64,000 nt of DNA from Merluccius polli (taxonomy: Eukaryota > Chordata > Actinopteri > Gadiformes > Merlucciidae), in assembly GCA_030340625.1 (NCBI GenBank), contig JAOPHQ010005424.1, positions 124,001 to 188,000 on the forward strand, given 5' to 3'. Below, in pieces: positions 11,401 through 20,411 of the stretch. Numbering within the stretch: the stretch's first letter is position 1; each line of letters opens with the position of its first letter. The translations under genes were made by a program, and so were the position numbers. Under the pieces are notes generated by a model, which worked only from the letters and a program-made list of their open reading frames with translations, made no database searches and was not told the origin of the DNA.

Positions 11401-12600
11401 CTGCTAACATTTCTTAGATTTACAAGAGGGCGAATTCTGTCATTTATTTATGCAGTCAAATTATAGTCTTCACGTCAGTGATATTAGGATGACACTACAA
11501 ACAACCATTAGCTACGTTACAATAATATGCAAAAGAAACACAAACCAACACATTCACCTCTGGAAATAGGACTTTACTTTATCAGACTTTACAAGGAAAA
11601 ATGCCGTTTGTACATTGATTACAATGATGTAGTCGCTAATGTGACCACAGTAGCTTACGGTAACAAAACGGTTTTTTGCCCCCTGGCTGCGCGCACATCC
11701 AACCATGTTTGTAAACGTATATAAAACGGATATAGTTCCGGTGTCGTGCCAAAAAGTGATTGTCTGCCAGAATCTGATTTCCGCCGGAGTGCGCACAGCA
11801 GCCCGTTGAGCGGTAGCGCAAAAACGTCTGCTTTTCTCTGGATTAAACGGCCATAATATGCAGATACACACAACTGTATTATAATGTAATTATAGCAAAG
11901 GTACGTGTCTTCGAAAGTTTAACGTTTGTTCTTCAATCCATTTTTGGCAGGTGAAAATGCCTATTTTGTGTTAATGGTCCTTTAAGAGAATTCCAAGGTG
12001 TCCTGTGAGCTCCAGTGTTTATATTATGAAGCTTATGAATGAGATCAAGTCATATTTAGGCAGAAATCACCTTTGAGTAACTGTATTTGGCCTTCAATCA
12101 ATTTCTGGCAGACAATCACTTTTTGGCACGACACCGGTCCTTGATTCTGTGGCCAATCAGCCACACTATAAACACACACCTGTGACTGCATACATTTTTT
12201 TTTAGTATTAATGTGACTGTATGCTCAAGCCTGTATGCTAGCCTGTGTTGCTTGGCAACCATTTTGCTGTCTTGAGGAACTATATTGCTTGGCAGAAGAA
12301 TGATGATTTGTTTTCAATAAATGATTGCATTTTATGTTGCTGTTTTATTTTGTAAAATCTTAATAGGTAGTCTAAACGTTGTATTCACGTCATGCCTAAC
12401 AATGCCCCCTAGCTGTTGTAAAATCACTGTAAACCACGGCCTCTGGTGGTTTCTTATTATCTGTCTTTGCACTTGTTTATAGGCTGCGGGAAGACTGGCT
12501 GAGGAGGCTTACCCAGAGGAACCAGAACCAGCAGAGTTTCTTTGAGGAGCGGATCCGAAGAGCACGCAAGGCCCAATGGCTGCCCACTAACTTGCCCTGA
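5751..12600 (+). CDS. fam240: FAM240-family small protein (two coding exons, 79 aa)
   Basis: Two coding exons (5751-5872 and 12483-12600) join with matching phase: exon 1 ends in AG and exon 2 supplies G, giving an Arg codon. The 79-residue product carries the FAM240 signature: K-L-K-S-F-W-E near residue 11, R-E-S-A-L-I-R-L-R-E-D-W near 36-46, then a basic R-R-L-T-Q-R-N segment. This fits the known small vertebrate FAM240A/B/C proteins (about 70-80 aa, predicted helical, function not established). The start is the ATG at 5751, just after a CCCAG acceptor-like site, so the first coding exon probably follows a separate 5' UTR exon. The donor is CAG|GTCAGT at 5873 and the acceptor TTATAG at 12482. 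The C-terminus (F-F-E-E-R-I-R-R-A-R-K...W-L-P-T-N-L-P) looks longer than I remember for the mammalian proteins. Which paralogue it is cannot be decided. The 6.6-kb intron is almost entirely repeats. Confidence 0.8.
5873..7745 (+). repeat. 19-20-bp minisatellite carrying splice-donor motifs, interrupted by a LINE
   Basis: The unit is close to gtcagtagttatataccag (19 bp), with variants (gtcaatcgatatataccag, gtgaagagttatataccag). The array runs 5873-6241 and resumes 7090-7745 after a LINE insertion. It starts at the first base of the fam240-like intron, and most units contain CAGGTCAGT, identical to the real exon-1 donor junction. More than twenty such motifs are visible. Confidence 0.9.
6242..7090 (-). 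mobile_element. L2-like LINE 3' fragment inserted in the minisatellite
   Basis: On the minus strand the end of a reverse-transcriptase ORF can be read: F-K-T-M-V-L-A-Y-K-A-V-N-G, then A-P-Q-W-W-N-E-L and R-K-R-L-K-T-H-L-F, the usual C-terminal blocks of L2/Rex-type LINEs. It is followed by the tail CATTTAGCAGATGCTTTTG and AAGCGACTTACA (plus-strand reading, near 6255-6295) common to fish L2 elements. The 5' part is truncated and frameshifted near 6850-6950. The element has split the minisatellite in two, so it is younger than the array. Confidence 0.75.
7746..8387. other. Intronic DNA, no gene recognised
   Basis: Ordinary-looking sequence with a poly-C run near 8206-8216; nothing else identifiable. 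Confidence 0.5.
8388..8466. repeat. (TA)n microsatellite
   Basis: About 79 bp of alternating TA. The Tyr-Ile ORFs it yields on both strands are artefacts. Confidence 0.95.
8729..9643. mobile_element. hAT MITE, 915 bp, exact 8-bp target duplication
   Basis: Both ends start CAGTGTTGTAGT (right end on the minus strand). An identical octamer, TCAGGCAT, lies at 8721-8728 and 9644-9651. The subterminal regions are dense in CGAGTC/GACTCG motifs (left 8740-8910, right 9495-9635), which look like transposase-binding repeats. The middle contains a CpG-rich block (about 9190-9310) and AT-rich filler but no transposase ORF. The exact duplication indicates a well preserved, relatively young insertion. 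Confidence 0.9.
9652..10530. other. AT-rich intronic DNA, no gene recognised
   Basis: No coding signature or tandem structure seen. A CCCATCTGGGATGAATATTG block near 10419-10438 resembles a LINE 3' tail. Confidence 0.4.
10536..10589 (+). pseudogene. THAP-like zinc-finger start (fragment)
   Basis: An ATG at 10536 opens 17 codons (M-A-R-I-C-C-A-A-N-C-T-N-Y-K-R-H-G) before TAG. The C-A-A-x-C-T-N-x-x-K arrangement matches the first Cys pair of THAP DNA-binding domains, which occur in P-element-like and ISL2EU-type transposases and in host THAP proteins. No downstream Cys/His pair or AVPTIF-like block was found. It is probably the first exon or a relic of a DNA-transposon gene. Confidence 0.35.
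10941..11055. repeat. Hairpin (MITE-like inverted repeat, about 115 bp)
   Basis: TAGTGCATTCATAGATTTTC at 10941-10960 is matched, inverted, by the sequence at about 11033-11055 with one mismatch. Arms are about 24 bp and the loop about 65 bp. Confidence 0.75.
11056..11737. other. Intronic DNA, no gene recognised
   Basis: AT-rich, no ORF with family resemblance. The ORFs at its right edge read into the adjacent inverted-repeat element and lack similarity that I can recognise. Confidence 0.4.
11738..12137. mobile_element. 400-bp element with long terminal inverted repeats
   Basis: The left end CCGGTGTCGTGCC, continuing through AAAAAGTGATTGTCTGCCAGAA, is repeated inverted at the right end (to 12137), giving arms of about 36 bp with near-perfect identity. 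An internal degenerate echo of the same end (TTCAATCCATTTTTGGCAG near 11934) suggests subterminal repeats. No clear target duplication, so the superfamily is undecided. Confidence 0.75.
12483..12600 (+). CDS. fam240: fam240-like coding exon 2 with stop
   Basis: It begins after the TTGTTTATAG acceptor and ends at TGA (12598-12600). It encodes L-R-E-D-W-L-R-R-L-T-Q-R-N and a basic tail ending W-L-P-T-N-L-P. The L-R-E-(D/E)-W block is the second conserved FAM240 motif and follows directly on the R-E-S-A-L-I-R end of exon 1. Confidence 0.8.
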
Positions 12601-12738
12601 CACATTGCTTTATTTGTCCAGGGACAAGCCAAGTCAACTTTCACAGCATCTGTAATGTTTATGCTCGAGTGTGTATATATATTGGTCCAGTAGAGGGCGC
12701 GAAAGGCTAGGGATGGAAAGTACAGTCTATCTATTGGA

Positions 12739-12744
12739 AATAAA
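12739..12744 (+). promoter_or_regulatory. fam240: Candidate polyadenylation signal of fam240
   Basis: AATAAA lies 139 bp after the stop codon. A second candidate, AATAAAAG, lies near 12812. Either could end the transcript. Confidence 0.5.
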
Positions 12745-12999
12745 GGCAAATCCTTTGTTTGATGTTATACAGGCTAGGAGCAGAGGCACAACTGTATGTT
12801 GCAATGCGGTTAATAAAAGAACATAAATGAATATTCATTGCTGGGGTGCATATTCCTAAACTTTACACACTCTGTGTTGACTTAATACAATGGCAAAATG
12901 ACAACAGTTTAGAGTAGGAAAAACAAAGAAACACATCAGCAATAGACCCACTTTAGTGGAGTAATGTTGCTAGCAACAGTGCTAGCTATAACAGTAAGT

Positions 13000-13190
13000 A
13001 AGAAGAGCCCTGGTGGTAGCTATTGATCCTAGTGGAGTCCACTCCATGTATGGCAGGACTATGAGGTTCGATTCCCGACCAATGCAAACATGTTCCAAAG
13101 GAAACATGGGTAGCTGTGTCTAAAAACCTAGGCCTGTTTGCATTGGCCAGGAATCCAACCCCGGTGTGCTTGGAAGGCAGCTATAACTTA
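13000..13190. mobile_element. Head-to-head tRNA-SINE-like pair
   Basis: GAGGTTCGATTCCCGACC near 13061 matches a polymerase III B box. About 75 bp downstream the reverse complement of a similar block (near 13132-13165, containing CCAATGCAAACAGG on the minus strand) forms an inverted partner with the same flanking CCAATGCAAACA. The A box is weak. It looks like two tRNA-derived fragments in opposite orientation. Confidence 0.45.
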
Positions 13191-13384
13191 CCGTTAAAGG
13201 GCCCCTATTTTACCACCAGGTGTGAGTGTAATTAGCCATTACAAGCTGTTTCAAAATGTGACTAGCCTCGAGTGACATCGTAAATGGGAGTGTCCAACCA
13301 GATGTATGGATAGGTCTACCAGCCTACCCAGTGTTCTGTACCAACTGGTAGGCTGATCTATACATAGACACCAACCTACGTACT

Positions 13385-13567
13385 ATTTCATTCCTACTGA
13401 CTGCCAGAGGCAATGCTTTAGCACTGGATGCATCCCTCTCGTGCACGTGCAGGTCTAGTGTGTATACCAATGTAGTCACGTTGTGACCATGGATGACGTA
13501 GGGCGCTATCCGCCCAATAGCATAAAATGCCCCTGTCATCCTGAAGTTTGGCCCTTTCTCTCTTCTC
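13385..13567 (-). mobile_element. Left inverted terminal repeat of a DIRS1-type element
   Basis: GACTGCCAGAGGCA, then GCTTTAGCACTGGATG, ATCCCTCTCG, GTGTGTATACCAA, GTCATCCTGAAGTTTG and a CTTCTCGC block match, inverted and in the same order, the segment at about 23640-23790 at the end of the DIRS recombinase. This copy has an additional ~45-bp stretch (about 13480-13530). DIRS elements are bounded by inverted terminal repeats, so this can be the other end of the same element. Confidence 0.7.
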
Positions 13568-13621
13568 GCAGAATTTCGCGGTTGCAGGTTGGAACGTAAA
13601 CAAACAATTCAAAATCAAACA

Positions 13622-14514
13622 GGGCCCAGTTTCCCGATAACGATGTACGATCCATCTTACGAGCCATCTTACGAATCATCTTTCGAACGATCGTTATTTT
13701 TTTCCGTGCATTTCCCGAAACTCCTCTTAACATGAACGCGCGTGCACAGATCTAACGATCGATCGTAGCCTCGTACCTGTCCACTGACACGGTGCTACAT
13801 ATTATACCGTGGTCTGGGTGAATACTCGATTCTGATTGGCTGGAGGGTGTAGGTTGAAAAGTACACCTACGAAAGACGTTGACGCTATGAAGACGCTATG
13901 GCCACGTTGCTTGGCAACGCCTGCATACGGAAGATATTGAATAGTCCGCTCGACTTGTAAAAAAAAAAAAAAAAAACTCACGATTTTAACTCTAAAACAC
14001 ATTCAAGTATTATTAATTGATTAAATATTTATTTATTTCGTAAGTGACCATTGTATAAACGGGATAATGCCCTTCGAGGTGTCCATTAACAGAACCGTCC
14101 TCCGCGGTTCACGCCTCCGCGTCGTCCATTCATTTATGTTAATATTTAATCAATTAATAATACTTTATATCTTCATAGCCATAGTCAACGTCTTTCCTAG
14201 GTGTACATCAAAGATAAGATTATCTTCAACCAATCAGAATCGAGTATATTACCCAGACCATGGTATAACATAGACTTAACTATATAGCCTATCGTAACTT
14301 CAGCGTCACCAGCTGGACACTCAGTGGTATTGGATGTGTTAACGACGCTCGTAGTGCGCTACGAGTACCCCTGGAGCTCTCGTTAGCTACGAGCGTCTTA
14401 ACGACGGTCGTTACGCAACGATGCTTTCGGGAAACGGTGTGAAAACTGTCTGATGGTCGTACGACGAACTTAACGAACCACTTAGGCTAACGACGCTTTC
14501 GGGAAACTGGGCCC
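13622..14514. mobile_element. Palindromic MITE (Harbinger-like ends) with a nested hairpin
   Basis: Outer ends are GGGCCCAGTTTCCCGA on the left and its inverted match ending at 14514. The subterminal regions are full of AACGA/TCGTT repeats on both sides. Nested inside, 13801-14269 is itself an inverted repeat: ATTATACCGTGGTCTGGGT at left, its complement near 14251-14269, and CTCGATTCTGATTGG arms, with inner arms ATTATTAATTGATTAAATATT near 14010-14030 and 14138-14160. No transposase. It lies between the DIRS terminal repeat and the DIRS coding remains. Confidence 0.75.
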
Positions 14515-15229
14515 AGTTCGATTAACTGGTGGCTCTAGAAGCCTCGCAACCAGAAGGTTGGGGCTACGGATCATTCGTCCTCCAGAGGCTGCGACATTGC
14601 CAAACCAGTTGTGATTTATTATTATTTTCCAGAACGGTGGCTCTCGCCGGTTCTCAGTTGATCACCAGGTTGACGGTTGTGGTGCTGGCAGCGCTAGCAT
14701 TGGCCTAGCCCCGGCTCAGGTAAGTGGCTTATTCTTAGGCAATCGGGGTTGGTTGCGACACCTGGGTATTATATTATTTACGCCCATAGATAAATAATTT
14801 GGTAGAGCTTTGGTAGAGTGTTTCTCCGCTCACGGACTGGAAAAACAGCCGGCTTTGGCATTAGAGCAGGGATTCCCGAAGTGTGGTGCGCACACCCCCA
14901 GGGGTGCGCGAGCTGCCACCAGGGGGTGCGCGAGAGGAAAAATGTAATGGCGGTCTGGTGTAATATTACACAATTACAGTGCAGTTTTTTAAGTGGGATT
15001 TTTCCATACAATAAGTAAACATTTCCTTTGTAAACCCTTTTATTTTAAATAAAAAAACGTAGAAGAAGACAGCTGCTGTCTTCTTCTTCATCTTTTCCTC
15101 CGCGACGGTGCGCCGCGGATGAAGTATTTATTTACAGTGTAAATAAATAAAATAAAGGGTAGCAAGATGGCACTCAGCATAAAGAAAACAAACGGAAATA
15201 AACCAAAACAAAACAGTGGCTATTATCAC
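14515..15229. other. No gene recognised; hAT end fragment near 14869-14935
   Basis: CAGGGATTCCCGAAGTGTGG followed by GGGGTGCGCGAG copies resembles one end of a hAT transposon; the opposite end was not found. The rest has no recognisable coding. It may include remains of the 5' part of the DIRS element. Confidence 0.35.
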
Positions 15230-16276
15230 CAGTGGCGGTTCTAGACCAAAATCACCAGGGGGGCCGAGGTGGGGCCAGTGTGTTTTTAAGGGGGGCACAT
15301 TTATAACCATATACTTTATTTATAACCATATAAAATGGATTCATCTGTAGTACTGATTTCCACTAGCATCTTGCATAGAAAGAAAGTTAGAGAAAGTTAG
15401 ACCGTAAATTTCACTGTCACGAATGTCCATGCCTTATATACAGTCATTGGTCCATGCTGAGAAATTTAAAGTGACAGACATCCAATTAGACCTAGTCCTA
15501 CAAGCACAATAACATTGCAGGAGCATATTTGTTTATTTGTTTAACAGATTCACAACGAAATTGTTTAGTTTGGTGGATTCCTATTGTCCATGCAATACCA
15601 TACATTTTAAAGAGCGATACTATATTTTTCAGTTTCAAACACCATTGAAACAGAGGTTTTTTGTATTTGTGCAAACGCTTGTTTGAAGAAAACCTGGGGT
15701 TGTTCATGTTGTTTTGTAAAAGGATATTACATTAAATATGAAGGTTTTCTAATGTACATGTACTTATTTGCACGGAAACAAAGGGAAAAAACACTGTTTT
15801 TGTTCATTTGTTATTATTTATAGGTAACTATGTTAATAAATGTTATGATTGTACAATGCCACTATCCATTAACACGTAACACGGGGGGGGGGGGGGGGGG
15901 GGGGGTGCGCGCAATATAAACCCACCCCGTAGGTCCGCCGTGGGTTACGTTCGCGGGGGGGGGGGGGGGGGGTGCGCGCAATATTAACCCACCCCGTAGG
16001 TCCGCGGTGGGTTACGTTCGCGCGCGGGGGGGGGGGGGGGGGGGCGCGCGATATTAACCCACCCCGCAAACGTATCCCACCGCGGACCTACGACCGACGG
16101 GTCCGTTCTATTTGACAGGGGCTAGTCGAGGGTATCGTTCTTCAAACGAGCGCATGTCGCGGTAAGAAATTAATCGTTTAAATCATTGGCTGATCGGTGC
16201 AGGGGCCGTAACAGGGGCCAAGAGCAATTTCACAGGGGCACCGGCCCACCCTGGCCCCCGTCTAGAACCGCCAATG
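15230..16276. mobile_element. hAT element, 1047 bp, exact 8-bp target duplication
   Basis: Ends are CAGTGGCGGTTCTAGA and (inverted) CATTGGCGGTTCTAGA. ATTATCAC occurs at 15222-15229 and again at 16277-16284. Three G-run units of about 65-70 bp (15882-16045), each a long G tract followed by a GTGCGCGCAATAT-type block and an ACCCACCCCG block, form an internal minisatellite. No transposase ORF is preserved. Confidence 0.9.
15882..16105. repeat. G-tract minisatellite with ACCCACCCCG / ACCTACGACCGACGG module
   Basis: Three G tracts of about 18-24 bases alternate with a unit of about 45-50 bp containing AACCCACCCCG and GTGGGTTACG. The array ends in GGACCTACGACCGACGG at about 16084-16100. The module recurs near 31825-31855 and 50183-50216 inside other hAT elements. 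Confidence 0.8.
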
Positions 16277-16284
16277 ATTATCAC

Positions 16285-16553
16285 TACCAGCACAGTCGTT
16301 CCTAAAACAGATGCAACCATGATTAGTAAAATACAGCCATACGCTGTGACTGAAGTATGTATAAACTTTTAAAGAGTTTGTACCTGCTCCATCATGGCAA
16401 CAGGATTACTGTGTAGGCCTACTCCAGAACCCCTACATAAACCTCCCAGGTCCCAGCCCAACCTCCGTTTGGATGCAGCTTGCGCTGTAACAGTTTAGAA
16501 ACAGTTGTTCCAACTGAACTACTGTAGCGATAGTGATAGCGATGGTTAGAACC
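16285..16553. other. Spacer between two hAT insertions, no gene recognised
   Basis: No ORF or repeat recognised. If the DIRS reconstruction is right, this would be an interior DIRS fragment. Confidence 0.3.
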
Positions 16554-16863
16554 CAGGCGCGTAATTTGCGGGGGGGTTAGGGGGGTCATGACCCCCCCAA
16601 AAATCAGATCCAGCTAATATAACCCCCCCAATATCATCACACATAATTCAGAAAAATATGAAATATTCTGTTTGTTTTCTTTATTAATTTAATTTGGCAG
16701 CAAGATAAGTATCATGTTTTAATCATCTGTAATGTACCCCCCCCTCCCCGCCCGCCCACCGACTACTTGGTATGACCCAACCCGTTTTCTTTACCAAACC
16801 GAACTATTTCGCGCAGTCGCTGGGATGAATAGTTGAGAAAGTTCATGCTAAATGAATGTGGCG

Positions 16864-16944
16864 ATGAAAAGGACACGGAAAGGCAGCCAGACAACTCTTT
16901 TTCATTGTTGGTCGAAAAAGAGTAAAAATCCTGACGAAAAGGAG
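16864..16944 (+). pseudogene. Remnant first exon of a hAT transposase
   Basis: An ATG opens 27 codons (M-K-R-T-R-K-G-S-Q-T-T-L-F...K-K-S-K-N) ending at GAG|GTAAAT, a good splice donor. A basic Q-T-T-L-F-x-x-W segment near the start is common in hAT transposases of the ZMYM/TTF-finger type. The downstream exon is absent from the element. Confidence 0.5.
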
Positions 16945-17087
16945 GTAAATACCCCTATTGTTATACCATGAGCTGTGTTCGAAATCGTTCCCTATCACGG
17001 ATATAGTGCACAATATAGGGTGCTCGCCATTTTGTAGTGGTGTTCGAATTCTCAGTGGTTCATTTCATGCACTATGAATGAATATTA

Positions 17088-17147
17088 TTGTTCAGATGCG
17101 TTCCGCGGTCCATGCTATAGCATGGACCGCGGAACGCATCTGAACAA
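17088..17147. repeat. 60-bp perfect palindrome
   Basis: The left half TTGTTCAGATGCGTTCCGCG... is repeated exactly in inverse to 17147, centred between 17117 and 17118 (CTA|TAG). There is no spacer, so it could extrude a cruciform. Confidence 0.95.
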
Positions 17148-17247
17148 GGGGGGGCATAATATCCAACACGTTCTCATCCCAACTCGTAATATACCGACAA
17201 TTTGTCATCACGCCCCTAGACATCTGATACTGATGCAAAAGGTTCCC

Positions 17248-17630
17248 TCCCGCGTCTGTGTGAAACGATCTGGGTTCTCATAAACCCGTTCGCGGTGGTA
17301 AGAGACGAGCAGTCTACAGCGTCCGCTCGCAGAGCAGAGTCTACAGCGTCCGCAGTCTACTGTGAAACAATTCACTCCAAAAAGGGTTATGGTTAGGGTT
17401 ATAGTTAGGGTTATGGTTAGGTTAGGGTTAGCGTAATCTATCACCGTGACCGGGTTATTATAGTGAACGGGTTAGGGTTAGGGTTAGCGTAATCTATCAC
17501 CGTGACCGGGTTATTATAGTGAACGGACGCTGTAGACTCTGCTCTGCAAGCGGACGCTGTAGACTCTGCTCGTCTCTTACCACCGCGAACGGGTTTATGA
17601 GAACCCAGATCGTTTCACACAGACGCGGGA
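17248..17630. repeat. Long hairpin with internal TTAGGG-like repeats
   Basis: The arms 17248-17352 and 17525-17630 are near-identical inverted copies of about 105 bp; the left arm lacks the AG of GCAGAGTC once. Each arm has a short internal duplication (CTACAGCGTCCGC). The ~170-bp loop contains GGGTTA/GGGTTAGGGTTA repeats and two tandem copies of a ~55-bp unit (gttagcgtaatctatcacc...). Confidence 0.9.
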
Positions 17631-18391
17631 CGATCCATCAGGACAAATTGGACCTCTTAACTAAGAAGTCAGTGTGTACACAGTTCATTTCTTTTACACA
17701 GAGACGCAAACAGGTGTTTGGTGCTTTTATCTGAATTGCCCAACAATATCTATAGTCTGCTAGTAGTACTATAGTTGCTGGCAGAATAGACGTCAGTATA
17801 GCATCCTGTTTCTTTTAGTCAATTCTTATTTTAGCCTAATATGTTGTAAAATACCTTCAAATGTGATTGACAGATAGGCCTTCTTTTGTATTTACATGCT
17901 TTTGTTTAGATTTTGTTAGTTTGAACTGGTGATGCCCTCCAATATGTGAAATCAGTTTGCCATGTTCAGAATAGAGGTGCAAGCTGCACTCCAGTGTGCC
18001 ACCCTGTATTGTGTGATGTGTTTGAGAGTTGAATTGTGCATAATACATTTGCTGCATGTAGGTGCCAATACAGTGATGCAATTGATTAATCTTTAAGTTC
18101 TTGTGTTTTTTTTCATAAGATAGTGAACACACACAAAATCAATTAGGTGGAAGCTGCCACTGTTGGCTAGTGCTTAAACACTGAATTTAACTACTGTGTC
18201 ATTATGGCATAAATAGTCAAAAAGTAGCCAAAATCAGTAAAAGTATCGCAATGTATTTCTAATACAAGAACGGCAAATTGGCATGTCACCTTTTACACAA
18301 GAAAATGATTCAATAAACAAATAAATAAATAAATATGCCGCGAGTTTAACCCCCCCAATGGCAGACCCAAAGTTACGCCCTTGTTAGAACC

Positions 18392-19400
18392 AAATAAGAG
18401 TTCCTACCTGACAATTCAAGGAATACAGAAAACATCAGTCTTCGGTTGCATATCACTGTCATCCGCGTTACTATGCCGTCAGTCTACAAACATTAGTTGC
18501 ATTAAGAACATTCAACTATGGCAGCTACAATAAAGTTCTCTCTGCTCGATCATGCAACACATACCTATATGAAAGAACCCCAGGTTAGTCTGCCTAAACG
18601 CGATGCTTTGCTTCTCAGTACACGGATGCTACAAGCGGCAGCTCTACTCAAACAGCACAGGTCTTGCCCTGATCAGCAACGCCAACGAGAACAAACGATA
18701 CTTCGCCTCGGGCACAAGTCTTTATTGGTCATGTGATTGTCAATGTTAAAACGCCCCTCCCCAAGTCAGCTATCAGCGCCTACTGCAGGCTACAGTATCA
18801 ATACAATTAAAGCGTTTCCAAGGATTTCCAGCACTCATACGGACCCGGTTGTCTTTAATAGCGGAGTGGTCCATGGCTGTGAGTGGACTCTGAAAGTAGA
18901 AGAAAGAGAAGGTGTATGAGTATATCTTTGTTTATGTACACAAAAGCATGATATCATCCCCAGCATTACTATAGCATCCTGACACATCTGAATGAACTGT
19001 ATAGTTAATACCCGTACCTTTGGAAACATTACGTTTCCAAAGTACTGCAGCAGTCTGGTCTGTACACATTTCTCAGCAAGTCTGCTGTGTTGCCAATGAC
19101 GTAACACTAATAAACTCTGAACAGGTTGGTGTTAGTTTAAAAAGTTACGGTATGATGTACGTACAATTAATTCCCTTTTAAGTTAAACTATAGACCGCAA
19201 AATTCATCAACAAACATACACTTTTGACGTGGAAGTTGTGCTCCCAGCTGCTCCTTTCGTGAGGTAGTCCACCATGTTTCGATCCGGAGGCAGAGACACG
19301 AGATTTGGAAATCCGTATCTGCCCAGATCGGGATCACGGTGATCCACCCTGCCAGTGTTTTGAAATACTCAGATAAAATCAACAGGATCACCTTGATCCA
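18392..19400. other. No gene recognised (possible DIRS interior)
   Basis: A 72-codon ORF at 18518-18736 (plus) starts M-A-A-T-I-K-F-S-L-L-D but resembles no family I know. Nothing else stands out. The stretch leads into the DIRS reverse transcriptase and may include its upstream part. Confidence 0.35.
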
Positions 19401-20205
19401 TGACTGAGAAAAGGAGGATTTCATTATCCGTCTATTATCAATAGACTTGAAGGACGCATACTTCCACATTCCGATGGCGCGGTGGCACAGGCAGTTCCTG
19501 CGGTTTGCATTCGAAGGCTAGGCCTTTCAATTCAAGGTGCTCCCGTTCAGGCTTTCTTTAGCCCCTTGGGTCTTCACAAGATGCATCCGGGCAGCCACTA
19601 CGGCAAGAGCTTCCTCACACCCAACCAGGCCGTGGTGTTCCTTGGTATGGCATTCGACTCCCGGCAGATGATTGCCTCCCCGTCGTTGCGGCGGGTAGAC
19701 GACATGCTCCGTCTGCTCTTTCAGAAGGGCAGGAAGTTGCCATACAGCCTCTTCCTCAGGCTGACAGGCATGCTAACAGTGGCCTCAGCATTGGTACCAC
19801 TGGGCCTCCTACAGCTGTGTCCCTTCCAGGTATTGATAATTGGACTACAGTTGGACCCCAGGCGACACAGGCACAGGAGGGTCAGGATGCCCGGGCAGTG
19901 CCTCCTCGCCCTCCGGCAATGGAGGAGCAGGGCGTATCTGACCACGGGTGATCCCCTAGGTGTGATCCCCTCCCATCGAGAGGTGGTAGTAACAGACGCC
20001 TCCGCCTCTGGTTGAGGAGCAGTATGGCGGCACAGGACGGTGAGGGGGCTGTGGAGCACACAGCAGAGGCAAGAGCACATAAATGTGCTGGAACTTCATG
20101 CCATATTCCTACATTTTTTGGCCTTCCTGAGGGGCAGGCATGTCCTTGTCTGGTCAGACAACATTTCAACCATCTTTCATGTAAACCACCAGTCCCCTGA
20201 AGGGC
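19400..20205 (+). pseudogene. DIRS1-type reverse transcriptase / RNase H, broken
   Basis: The frame reads I-D-L-K-D-A-Y-F-H-I-P (19441-19473), then H-R-Q-F-L-R-F-A-F-E-G, a TAG, and F-Q-F-K-V-L-P-F. Further on come Q-A-V-V-F-L-G-M-A-F-D-S and S-L-F-L-R-L-T-G-M. The RNase H begins V-V-V-T-D-A-S-A-S-G at about 19985, meets a TGA, and continues H-I-N-V-L-E-L-H-A and H-V-L-V-W-S-D-N-I-S (about 20080-20165). These are the blocks of DIRS1-family reverse transcriptase and RNase H. Several stops and a deletion remove the central F-A-D-D-type region. The coding stops at about 20205, where the Harbinger element starts. Confidence 0.8.
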
Positions 20206-20411
20206 CAGACCCACTTTTAAATGACAGCTATTGTTCCTTTGGCGACACTTATAGGTGATGCGGGGAAACTGTTAATAATGTCAAAAACAATTATTAATCA
20301 GAGTGATGTGCACGCCAGAGACACACTTATGAACAATTAACACACCCAACGTGTTTGCAATTATATGGGTATAAAAGCATGCGCAATGTGATGAAGAAAA
20401 TGGTATTAACG

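Larger units (their letters stand above)
16554..18383. mobile_element. hAT element, 1830 bp, exact 8-bp target duplication
   Basis: Ends are CAGGCGCGTAATTTGCGGG and (inverted) CAAGGGCGTAACTTTGGG. TTAGAACC flanks both sides (16546-16553 and 18384-18391). It contains a transposase-like first exon (16864-16944), a 60-bp perfect palindrome and a long hairpin, so other small elements have probably inserted into it. The main transposase exon is missing. Confidence 0.9.

Noticed and set aside
15869..16069. Pro-rich 66-aa minus-strand ORF (and that at 31728-31976)
   Set aside because: Translation of G/C tracts in hAT elements.
17388..17480. Telomere end
   Set aside because: TTAGGG-like repeats are few, degenerate and inside a hairpin element, with unrelated sequence on both sides.
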